DNA of 6,166 bases from an uncultured Anaerolineaceae bacterium (lineage in GTDB: Bacteria; Chloroflexota; Anaerolineae; Anaerolineales; Anaerolineaceae): positions 1 to 6,166 of the forward strand of contig CALCQT010000416.1 of assembly GCA_937894825.1 (NCBI GenBank), given 5' to 3'. Shown piece by piece: positions 1-6,166 of the stretch. The notes under the pieces are model-generated. The model worked only from the letters and a program-made list of their open reading frames with translations, had not been told where the DNA came from and searched no databases. Within the stretch, counting starts at the first letter, position 1. Every line of letters starts with the position of its first letter. The position numbers were made by a program, and so were the translations under genes.

Positions 1-1056
1 CGCAGCGCCTATCCAGGCCATCGGCGCTGAAAGCTGCAAAAAATAACGCCGCAAAAACCAGAAATAACAGCATAGCAACCCCAGCGAGCCGATGATGGCA
101 TAAGCCAGTACCGCAAAATCATTCAGCAGATACCGTCCGGTCAGCAGCCGAAACGGCAGCAAAAGCGTCACCACCGGAACGACACCAAAATAGACATAAT
201 ATTTCCCGCCGAAATAGGCTGTATCCCAATAGATATCCGCGTCAGAGATCCCGTTCTGCAGACGTTCTTCACCGTCATAGGGATTCCGCAGCGTTTCCAG
301 CGCCGCCGGCGGTTCGGCCGCCAACGAAACGGAGCGGCTCTTCAGCGCTTCCGTCAACAATTGGTAATGATCTTTATTCCAAAAAGCAAAATTATCGGAC
401 CGCAGCATCGTTTCCAGATCCGGGTAAGTGCTGATCGCCGTCCAAATCAGAAAGCCACAGTAACTGAGAAACAGAATTAGAAACGCGGCCTGCTGTCGGC
501 GATCCCTCAGGTCAAACCGGATTCGATACAGTGGAGATCCCGGACGCAGCAGATACAGTAATCCGAGCGCGAGGAACAAGATCAGAAGCCGCCAACCATT
601 TACCCGGATTGGCAGCGGTTGGTTGAAAACGATCCGGATTGCGGACGGCGCTTCCGTTTCCAGTGTGAAAGTCACCGCAGTCACTCGAGCGCTGGGATAA
701 AGAAATATATTCCGGCTGTGTTCCACAGCCGGAATGATTTTAATTTCACGCGAATGTCCGGACAGTGAACCTTCTTCTTCGGTATGGATCTGCCCGCGCA
801 GAATATCCGTCGGAGGGATTTCGAAATCGAGCTGAACACTGCGCAAATTCTGCGGAACCCGGGTCGGATCGTCAATCCGGAAAGAAGACGACCGCCTTCC
901 ATCCTTGTCCGATTCCGTCATTTCAGACGGGAGAACACGGATTTCTTCGGATGAATGCCTACCGATCAGTTCAAAACTGCGGGAATTAAATAGAAAAACT
1001 TCCAACAGCAAACTGATCAGCAGAAGGGTTCCGACTGTTCGGATTTTTGCGCACAT
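1..1056 (-). CDS. GT-C-like polytopic membrane protein, N-terminal part (runs off left edge)
   Basis: An open frame of 352 codons runs from an ATG at 1056-1054 to the left edge with no stop, so the C-terminus is missing. Residues 8-23 form a membrane segment after a short basic start (K4, R6). Residues about 25-155 are polar, probably beta-rich, and predicted to lie outside the cytoplasm. Further hydrophobic segments lie near 156-170, 190-208, 288-305 and 314-335. The stretch around 226-310 is the most telling: WNKDHYQLL, then NPYD (258-261), then YWDTAYFGGKYYVYFG (276-291) and a PVVTLLLPFRLLTG segment. I recall this pattern from uncharacterised bacterial membrane proteins resembling GT-C enzymes, whose acidic loop residues bind a lipid-phosphate sugar. 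The sugar cannot be told from sequence. The gene begins 17 bp after the reductase stop and has no clear Shine-Dalgarno, so translation may be coupled. The in-frame Met at residue 46 would lose the first membrane segment, so the earlier start is preferred. Confidence 0.8.
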   Translation of the reverse strand, partial: MCAKIRTVGTLLLISLLLEVFLFNSRSFELIGRHSSEEIRVLPSEMTESDKDGRRSSSFRIDDPTRVPQNLRSVQLDFEIPPTDILRGQIHTEEEGSLSGHSREIKIIPAVEHSRNIFLYPSARVTAVTFTLETEAPSAIRIVFNQPLPIRVNGWRLLILFLALGLLYLLRPGSPLYRIRFDLRDRRQQAAFLILFLSYCGFLIWTAISTYPDLETMLRSDNFAFWNKDHYQLLTEALKSRSVSLAAEPPAALETLRNPYDGEERLQNGISDADIYWDTAYFGGKYYVYFGVVPVVTLLLPFRLLTGRYLLNDFAVLAYAIIGSLGLLCCYFWFLRRYFLQLSAPMAWIGAA

Positions 1057-1073
1057 CAGCGATGGACGGAAAA

Positions 1074-2117
1074 TTACGCAGCCAGCAACTGCATAAACGG
1101 TCCGGCGACCCGGTCGATCTCAGCCAACTCTTCCGCGGAAAACGACAGATTATTCAACACACGCAAATTTTCGTCGATCTGTTCAACGCTGCTGGCGCCG
1201 AACAACGCACTGGTCACGCGCTCATCCCGCAGCACCCAGGCCAAAGCCATCTGCGCCAGCGTCTGGCCGCGTTTCTTCGCAATTTCATTCAATTCCCGCA
1301 TGTACCTGATGCTCTTTTCGTTGATCAGGTTACTTTTCAGAAATTTATTCAGTGAGGCCCGCGAACCTTCCGGGATCCCTTCCAGATAGCGCCCGGAAAG
1401 CAATCCGCGCTGCAGCGGCGAAAATACAATTACGCCGATTCCGTTTTCAGCCGTTACATCAAAAAGATGGTCTTCTTCTGTCCAGCGGTTCAGGATCGAA
1501 TAAGAAGGCTGATGGATCAGGCAGGGTGTCCCCAGGTCGCGCAGAATTTTGGCCGCTTCAGCGGTTCGGGCCGCTGGATAGTTTGAAATCCCGGCATACA
1601 GCGCCTTCCCCTGGCGAACAATGTGGTCCAGCGCACCCATGGTTTCTTCCAGCGGAGTTTCGGGATCCGGGCGATGATGATAGAAGACATCGACATACTC
1701 CAACCCCATCCGTTTCAGGCTCTGATCCAGACTGGCAATCAGATATTTCCGCGACCCGTGATCGCCATACGGTCCCGGCCACATATCGTAGCCGGCTTTC
1801 GATGACAAAAACAGCTCGTCGCGGTAAGGTTTCAGGTCCTGCGCATAAAGCTGTCCAAAAAGTGTCTCAGCTGCGCCATAAGGCGGACCGTAATTGTTGG
1901 CCAGATCAATATGCGTGATGCCATGGTCGAAAGCGTGCCGGAGCATGGCACGCGCGGTTTCAGAACTCTTATAACCGTCAAAATTATGCCATAACCCCAG
2001 TGTCAACAGGGGCAATTTGATTCCGCTCCGGCCACAGCGGCGATAGCGCATCGTGTCATAACGGGAGGGTGCGGCTGCATAAACCGTCGTCAAATTGGGC
2101 GTATGTGCGTCAATCAT
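1074..2117 (-). CDS. yghZ: Aldo/keto reductase, YghZ / L-glyceraldehyde 3-phosphate reductase type
   Basis: This 347-residue protein matches the E. coli YghZ (Gpr, AKR14) pattern from recall over nearly its full length (E. coli protein about 346 aa). YghZ-type enzymes reduce L-glyceraldehyde 3-phosphate, methylglyoxal and related aldehydes with NADPH in the cytoplasm. The AKR catalytic tetrad is visible: D71 and Y76 in HIDLANNYGPP, K107 in SSKAGYDMWPGPYG, and H148 in VFYHHRPD. Other family signatures are LGLWHNF (40-46), SRKYLIASLDQSLKRMGLEY (122-141), IHQPSYSILNRW and the cofactor-phosphate motif GASSVEQIDEN (307-317). All key residues are present, so it should be active. The first ATG is chosen because an ideal AAGGAG lies 8 nt upstream and because homology (PSRYDTMRYRRCG) begins before the internal Met23. 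It lies 5 bp after the GT39 gene, so it is co-transcribed and probably coupled. The fold and family are certain; the natural substrate in this cluster is not known. Confidence 0.95.
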   Translation of the reverse strand: MIDAHTPNLTTVYAAAPSRYDTMRYRRCGRSGIKLPLLTLGLWHNFDGYKSSETARAMLRHAFDHGITHIDLANNYGPPYGAAETLFGQLYAQDLKPYRDELFLSSKAGYDMWPGPYGDHGSRKYLIASLDQSLKRMGLEYVDVFYHHRPDPETPLEETMGALDHIVRQGKALYAGISNYPAARTAEAAKILRDLGTPCLIHQPSYSILNRWTEEDHLFDVTAENGIGVIVFSPLQRGLLSGRYLEGIPEGSRASLNKFLKSNLINEKSIRYMRELNEIAKKRGQTLAQMALAWVLRDERVTSALFGASSVEQIDENLRVLNNLSFSAEELAEIDRVAGPFMQLLAA

Positions 2118-2122
2118 ATTTT

Positions 2123-4174
2123 TTACTCCTTCTTGTACTCAAAAACGGCCCAGGTGTCATTCATGCCCGGGTTAATTGCCTCACGGAAGCGGTAGTTCAC
2201 GCAAAGATAATTGTACGTGCTCTTTTGGTAATCCGGCAGGGAACCGGCAGCGCAAAATCCGTCGCCAACAAACGGAACCGCTGCCATATAGCTTTCATTC
2301 GTATAAAGAATGTAACGGGGCGGATTTTCCGTCAGATCAGACAAAAATTGTGTCCATTGTGTTTCCTGCATCCAGCCTGGGAAAAGGTAAAGCGGCCGCA
2401 CGTTGAAAAAACGTGTCGGCGCGGATCGTTCAGCCATCACATAGGCGGCCAGTCCGCCGCCCCAGATCTGCACCGGGTCATCCGGCGCACTGTTCTCCCG
2501 CAGAAAATCCGCCGCTTTGGTATACACCGATGGATTGCGCGGCTGATAACTCTCCCGATACAGCGACAGCAGCGGGAATGAGGCGGCGAGCAGAACGCCA
2601 ATCATCACAACCCAGGCGACACTTTTCGCAAGGCGTGGCCGCAGAAAATCGTCAAATCGTTGAACCAGCGCGCAAATCAGGACCGTAAGCGGGGGAATGC
2701 ACAGAATAAAATAATGCTGGTAATTCATACCGGAAATTCCCGCCAGGCACAACTCGACCGGCAAGGCGATCAGCGCCCACAACAGCAGCCGATTATTTGC
2801 AAGCCACTCCCGATTTCCACGGTACAGCCGCACATCCCGAACCACGTTGAATATCCAGCCAATATACCCGAAGAATAAGAAAGGAGAAAATCCGGACAGA
2901 AAGGTGAATGTCGTCCAGCCGGCAGCCAATCGTCCGGCGCTGCTGCTCTGACCGGAATAGACAAAATTATAGCGGAAGGCAACATCCCAATATTCCCACA
3001 ATGCGCCTTTGGACCAGAAATACGCAGCCCAGAAGCCGTTAATAAGCAGAAACCCGCTCAGAAAAATCAGCCACCGATTGAGGAATGGTTTAAAATTCTC
3101 CCGGCACAGATCTCGAACAGAGATCAGTTCCATCGTCTCCAGGAGAAACCAGGCCATCCAAAGCCCAATGGTGTTTTGCTTGCAGGTAAACGCCAATCCA
3201 CAGCAAAGCCCGGACAGTCCCGCGCGCAGGTACGGATTTTTTTTCAGACGTGAAGAAAAAAGAATCGCCAACGCCAGCATCTGAAAAAGCAGAGAAAATT
3301 CCTCGGTATAGTTGCCGGAATCGAACAGACGGATGTAGTGAAGGATGCTCAGAATGACGACCGGCAGCGCAATCCATTCGGTGAAAGTTTGTCCATTCAA
3401 CCTGAACAGGATCCAAGACACCGCCAGGATCGAAAAAAACTCCAGCAGCCAGATCCCGAGCAGGGAGCCATTTGCCAGAAACAGTCCCAGCGCGTCGATA
3501 TAAAAAATAACCGGTGGTTTATGGTCCCAGATTTCCAAAAAAGGGATGCGCCCTTTCAGGATTTGCTGACCGAAATACGAGAAAATCGAATAATCATGGG
3601 AGGGGTAATAATTCCGCCGGATAGGCAGGAATGCCGCCATCAACAGCAGGCAGGCCAAAGCGATCAGCAGAAATTGCCAAACGCGCTTGCCGCATCGCAA
3701 CAGGCGCAACCAGACCGCACTGAAACGCTCTTCCTGCTGAAACAAGCGCAAAAAGATCGTGATGAAAAGCTGGATACCGGACAATTCACAAAAAATCAGG
3801 AATGGTGTCGCCTGCCGCAGATAAGCAGTCAGCCGGTCAACCGCCGGATTATCATAATAATGACCGGAAGCGATCGTGAGCCCCAGGCAGAACAAACTGA
3901 TCAACAGAAAGATCAGTGCGCTTCGTTCGACTCCGGAACTATCCCCCTCGATTTTCCGGGAAAAAACGCTTTCCGCTCCCCGTTTGAACCGAAACCATCC
4001 GTACAGGATGCCGGCGGCGATCAACACTGTCAGCCCGATAAACGCCAACCGCAATATGGACAAATCGGATTCCGCCGAATGCCACAGAAAAAAGACGGCT
4101 GCCGCCGCTTCAAACAGTGTGATCAACGGGAAAAGGAACTGCATGGGATTCAAGATTCGGATCCGCTCTATCAC
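2123..4174 (-). CDS. GT39-type (GT-C fold) integral membrane glycosyltransferase
   Basis: This 683-residue polytopic protein has a dozen or more hydrophobic segments. The GT39/PMT-ArnT signature is clear: an acidic residue in the first large outer loop (SHDYSIFSYFGQQIL, D194), then GRIPFLEIWDHKPPVIFY (208-225). Also typical are NYTEEFSLLF (288-297) and GLAFTCKQNTIGLW near 326-338. A soluble C-terminal domain spans about 537-683, with IWGGG (570-574), PTRFF and NPPRYILY (617-624). Family members move a sugar from a polyprenyl-phosphate donor to a lipid, glycan or protein on the outer face of the membrane; donor and acceptor here are unknown. Residues 1-165 add about four membrane segments before the usual start of the catalytic core. 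The start is GTG, overlapping the upstream stop as GTGA. No good Shine-Dalgarno is visible, which suggests coupling. ATG at codon 11 is a possible alternative. A frame-intact 8-A run lies at 3237-3244. Confidence 0.88.
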   Translation of the reverse strand: MIERIRILNPMQFLFPLITLFEAAAAVFFLWHSAESDLSILRLAFIGLTVLIAAGILYGWFRFKRGAESVFSRKIEGDSSGVERSALIFLLISLFCLGLTIASGHYYDNPAVDRLTAYLRQATPFLIFCELSGIQLFITIFLRLFQQEERFSAVWLRLLRCGKRVWQFLLIALACLLLMAAFLPIRRNYYPSHDYSIFSYFGQQILKGRIPFLEIWDHKPPVIFYIDALGLFLANGSLLGIWLLEFFSILAVSWILFRLNGQTFTEWIALPVVILSILHYIRLFDSGNYTEEFSLLFQMLALAILFSSRLKKNPYLRAGLSGLCCGLAFTCKQNTIGLWMAWFLLETMELISVRDLCRENFKPFLNRWLIFLSGFLLINGFWAAYFWSKGALWEYWDVAFRYNFVYSGQSSSAGRLAAGWTTFTFLSGFSPFLFFGYIGWIFNVVRDVRLYRGNREWLANNRLLLWALIALPVELCLAGISGMNYQHYFILCIPPLTVLICALVQRFDDFLRPRLAKSVAWVVMIGVLLAASFPLLSLYRESYQPRNPSVYTKAADFLRENSAPDDPVQIWGGGLAAYVMAERSAPTRFFNVRPLYLFPGWMQETQWTQFLSDLTENPPRYILYTNESYMAAVPFVGDGFCAAGSLPDYQKSTYNYLCVNYRFREAINPGMNDTWAVFEYKKE
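2126..2131 (-). promoter_or_regulatory. Ribosome binding site of the aldo/keto reductase
   Basis: On the minus strand AAGGAG sits 8 nt before the ATG at 2117. It lies inside the last sense codons (Lys-Glu) of the upstream GT39 gene. It is the strongest Shine-Dalgarno in the window and fixes the start at Met1 rather than the internal Met23. Its position implies that ribosomes finishing the GT39 gene can reinitiate here. Confidence 0.85.
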
Positions 4175-5658
4175 GGATCAAATTGATAAACCGGACCGGG
4201 ATGCCGCACAGCTCGTTCCGCCAACTCAGAAAAGTATTCTCCGCTGCGCCGGCCGGCGCTTCCATCCGTAAACGTGCATTCATCCAAAATAAACTGCTTC
4301 CGTTCGGCCGCATCCGTCTGCGGTTCGCGCAGATACAGGTTGATCGCCTCGCGCAGCTGATGGCTATCATAGACCACCCGGCCGGCGCCGGCATCGCGAA
4401 AGCGTTCATGCGTCGGCCATTGACCGATTTCCGAAAGTGAGAGGTCAAACTTTTCCGGTTTGTTCCATCCGCCCGGCGCGTCAATGCAAACGCTGATGAC
4501 GGGTCGGTTATGGATGGCCGTCTCGACGACCATGGTGGAATAAACTGTCAAAAACACATCCGACCAGGCCATCATGGACGATTTTTCCGGCATATCCTCA
4601 CCGGAATAGAATCCCAGGTCGCCGCCCAGCGCGACCGGCTCCACCAGATGAACATGCGCTTTGTCCCGGATCAGTTCCCGAATGCGATCGGCTTCCTGTT
4701 CGTACAGCGAACCTTTCATGAAATGGTTCGGATGCAGCCGGATCAGCAACTGGCAGGGCTCATCCAAAGTGTCTTCCGTCACCAGATGAACCAGGGCTTC
4801 CACGTCCTGATAGTTGGGAGAAAAAGTGACAAAACTGCAGGCAAAGGAGAGCAGCTTCCGCTGCGGATCCAGCCCATGCAGCTTGAAATATTCTTCACGT
4901 GAAAGCTGCCAGGTTTTGCGAAAATACCCGTCATAGGTCGGAATCCCGCCGACATGAACACGCTCGGATTGCCAATCCGCACCAGCCGTCAGTTCCTGTT
5001 TCTGTACAGCTGACCAGCAATTGGCCCACTGCAGCGGTGCGCCCGGCAGCCGGTAGCTGCTGGGATTGTCCCAGCCGATCACCGCCATGCAGGTCTCGAT
5101 ACCGTTTTGCGCGGCTTCCCGCAACAGATAGCGATCCAGCCGCCAGCCGGACGTGCCGGCAATCACCAGCGCCGGACTGTATTTTTCAAAAAGGTCGGCA
5201 TAAATCCGCGGCGTAAAACGCGTCTGCTGCCGCACCAATCGTTTGCGAGCGGCGGCGGATTTTCGCAGCAGCCGGATATAGCTCTTAATGAACGGCAACA
5301 AAAGCTTCCCTTTTCGCGAGGTCTCATGTTCCATCTGCCGCAAATGACTGTCGATCGCTGTCGTATTGACCCGGTCGGAACCGCCCATCCAGCGCAAAAA
5401 GTGCAGCCAATATTGCCGGTTATACGATTCCTGATGAAAATAATCTTTCAGTTTCTCAAGCCGCAGCCCTTCAAAAAACAGGTTGGGTTGTCCGAATTTC
5501 TCGCGCACCTTGTCGGTCACGCCATCGTCGGTCAGCACGACTATGCGCATTCCGCGTTCCAGCATGGTCTTAACGACGTCGGTTTGCAAAAAATAGACCA
5601 ATGCAAGACCATGATCGGCGCAGATAAAAACCGTTTTGTGTTCCTGTGGATTCATCAT
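4171..5658 (-). CDS. GT-B-like glycosyltransferase / surface carbohydrate biosynthesis protein
   Basis: This 495-residue protein has no signal peptide or membrane helix and is probably cytoplasmic. Its layout suggests a two-domain GT-B fold. The N-terminal half opens with a beta-strand and loop (KTVFICADHGLAL, 8-20), followed by VVLTDDG (40-46). A basic helical stretch (115-147) comes next, then PALVIAGTSGW (162-172). The central block GWDNPSSYRLPG (195-206) to RVHVGGIPTYDGYF (233-246) resembles blocks in CDP-glycerol glycerophosphotransferase-like and related surface-polysaccharide proteins. The C-terminal half has LIRLHPNHF (305-313), then WSDVFLTVYSTMVVETAIHNRPVI (365-388; key residues S366, D367, S374, T375, E379, P386), which looks like the nucleotide-sugar or CDP-linked donor site of this superfamily. 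A GAGRVVYDSHQLREAI segment follows. I cannot assign a substrate; a transferase for sugar or polyol-phosphate is equally possible. ATG 5658 follows an AGGA at 9 nt and is the first start codon after the upstream stop. Confidence 0.8.
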   Translation of the reverse strand: MMNPQEHKTVFICADHGLALVYFLQTDVVKTMLERGMRIVVLTDDGVTDKVREKFGQPNLFFEGLRLEKLKDYFHQESYNRQYWLHFLRWMGGSDRVNTTAIDSHLRQMEHETSRKGKLLLPFIKSYIRLLRKSAAARKRLVRQQTRFTPRIYADLFEKYSPALVIAGTSGWRLDRYLLREAAQNGIETCMAVIGWDNPSSYRLPGAPLQWANCWSAVQKQELTAGADWQSERVHVGGIPTYDGYFRKTWQLSREEYFKLHGLDPQRKLLSFACSFVTFSPNYQDVEALVHLVTEDTLDEPCQLLIRLHPNHFMKGSLYEQEADRIRELIRDKAHVHLVEPVALGGDLGFYSGEDMPEKSSMMAWSDVFLTVYSTMVVETAIHNRPVISVCIDAPGGWNKPEKFDLSLSEIGQWPTHERFRDAGAGRVVYDSHQLREAINLYLREPQTDAAERKQFILDECTFTDGSAGRRSGEYFSELAERAVRHPGPVYQFDP

Positions 5659-5667
5659 CGTTTCAAT

Positions 5668-5671
5668 TCCT
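5668..5671 (-). promoter_or_regulatory. Ribosome binding site of the GT-B-like gene
   Basis: AGGA on the minus strand lies 9 nt before the first of two tandem ATG codons (5658 and 5655). The spacing favours the first ATG. No ATG, GTG or TTG occurs in frame between the upstream stop at 5740 and this start. Confidence 0.6.
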
Positions 5672-5739
5672 GAGTAGCCCGGCGGTTGCGTTCGTTCCGC
5701 CAGAGAAGATTGAATGCAGTAAATTCTACGACCGGTTAA

Positions 5740-6166
5740 TCAGGGTTTCGGTCTTTCATCATAATACCAGCGGAAGATCCGGTTGTAAACGCTGAGCAGC
5801 AGCTTTTTCACCGGCGGTAAGTCAACAAAGCGCATGCGTTTCCCGGTTTTCTTCTCCACGAAATCTTCACCGGCAGCCCCGCTCTGAGCCAGATTCACAA
5901 CCGTGTTGCTCATGTTCATCGCCAGCGGTTCCACCGGCATCAACCGCAGCAGCCCTTGCTCGTTCATCCGCATATCCAACTGCTTGACCTGTCCCATCGG
6001 CCGGTCCATCTGGAACGGCAGGAAATCAGCCAGCACACTTTTATACGCTGTAAATTGCCAGTGGGACGCACCGATCATAGCCGGAACATCCCGGTAAAGC
6101 AGCCGGTGGTCCTGACTGCTGTCATAATGGGCGCGAATTTCTTCCTCAGATTGCCCCAGCGAGAGG
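5740..6166 (-). CDS. Probable GT2-family glycosyltransferase, C-terminal part (runs off right edge)
   Basis: The frame is open from the right edge (first whole codon at 6165) to a TGA at 5742-5740, giving 141 residues of a longer protein. The Met at 6078 is internal: the frame upstream of it stays open and reads as protein (SEEEIRAHYDSSQDHRLLY). The block SHWQFTAYKSVLADFLPF, then DRPMGQVKQLDMRMNEQG and LLRLMPVEPLAMNMSNTVVN resembles the C-terminal region of GT-A fold family-2 glycosyltransferases from polysaccharide clusters, where a 'GYLRL...P...HMGN'-like stretch follows the catalytic domain. The nucleotide-binding and DXD motifs would lie outside the window, so catalysis cannot be judged. 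The tail (VKKLLLSVYNRIFRWYYDE) is amphipathic and basic and might touch the membrane. It is the first visible gene of the co-directional run. The coding call is secure, the family call moderate. Confidence 0.65.
   Translation of the reverse strand, partial: LSLGQSEEEIRAHYDSSQDHRLLYRDVPAMIGASHWQFTAYKSVLADFLPFQMDRPMGQVKQLDMRMNEQGLLRLMPVEPLAMNMSNTVVNLAQSGAAGEDFVEKKTGKRMRFVDLPPVKKLLLSVYNRIFRWYYDERPKP

Noticed and set aside
681..902. A 73-codon minus-strand frame inside the left-edge gene
   Set aside because: It lies in another frame of the 352-codon GT-C-like coding region, which is open throughout and has recognisable motifs.
1352..1918. A 188-codon open frame on the plus strand, antisense to the reductase
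   Set aside because: The minus strand encodes a full-length YghZ-type reductase with all catalytic residues. The antisense product has low-complexity composition and no family features.
3338..4186. A 282-codon open frame on the plus strand, antisense to the GT39 gene
   Set aside because: It is very rich in Gln, Lys and Arg, as expected from reading a hydrophobic membrane gene backwards. It has no recognisable domain, and the opposite strand carries clear GT39 motifs.
5107..5673. A 188-codon open frame on the plus strand, antisense to the start of the GT-B-like gene
   Set aside because: It is a shadow of a coherent gene on the minus strand and has no convincing ribosome binding site or domain.
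5678..5704. A GC-rich inverted repeat (GGCGG/CCGCC, 11-nt loop, extendable to 8 bp with G-U pairs) in the 81-bp gap
   Set aside because: The perfect core is only 5 bp and no U tract follows on the transcribed strand, so it does not qualify as a terminator. It could be chance in GC-rich DNA.
5659..5739. A possible internal promoter upstream of the GT-B-like gene
   Set aside because: A TAGAAT-like hexamer is present, but no reasonable -35 element stands at the right distance.

Overview
The window is a tightly packed run of five genes, all read from the minus strand (right to left). It looks like part of a surface-glycan or glycosylation gene cluster. In transcription order they are: the C-terminal end of a probable family-2 glycosyltransferase (5740-6166, cut by the right edge); a cytoplasmic GT-B-like glycosyltransferase or surface-carbohydrate protein (4171-5658); a multi-spanning GT39-type (GT-C) membrane glycosyltransferase (2123-4174); an aldo/keto reductase of the YghZ / L-glyceraldehyde-3-phosphate reductase type (1074-2117); and the N-terminal 352 residues of a second GT-C-like membrane protein (1-1056, cut by the left edge).

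Spacing suggests one transcription unit. Going downstream, there are 81 bp between the first two genes, a 4-base GTGA overlap, a 5-bp gap, and a 17-bp gap. I see no terminator, no convincing promoter, no RNA gene, no mobile element and no CRISPR array. No stretch over 300 bp lacks a gene; the longest gap is the 81 bp at 5659-5739.

Taken together, the glycosyltransferases fit stepwise assembly of a glycan. GT2 and GT-B-like enzymes would act on the cytoplasmic side. GT-C proteins usually use polyprenyl-phosphate sugars on the outer face of the membrane. The reductase is the odd member. It may supply or recycle a small sugar or aldehyde, or it may simply sit in the cluster.

The organism is a bacterium of moderate G+C (estimated by eye, slightly above half). 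The style of the GT39 protein, the GT2 tail and the GT-C-like protein reminds me of Anaerolineae-type Chloroflexota or of Firmicutes. That is a weak, recall-based impression; the window has no marker gene to settle it. I found no clear case for a new defence, mobile or regulatory system. The most unusual points are the large extracytoplasmic insert in the left-edge GT-C-like protein, the extra membrane module on the GT39 protein, and the YghZ-type reductase inside a glycan operon.
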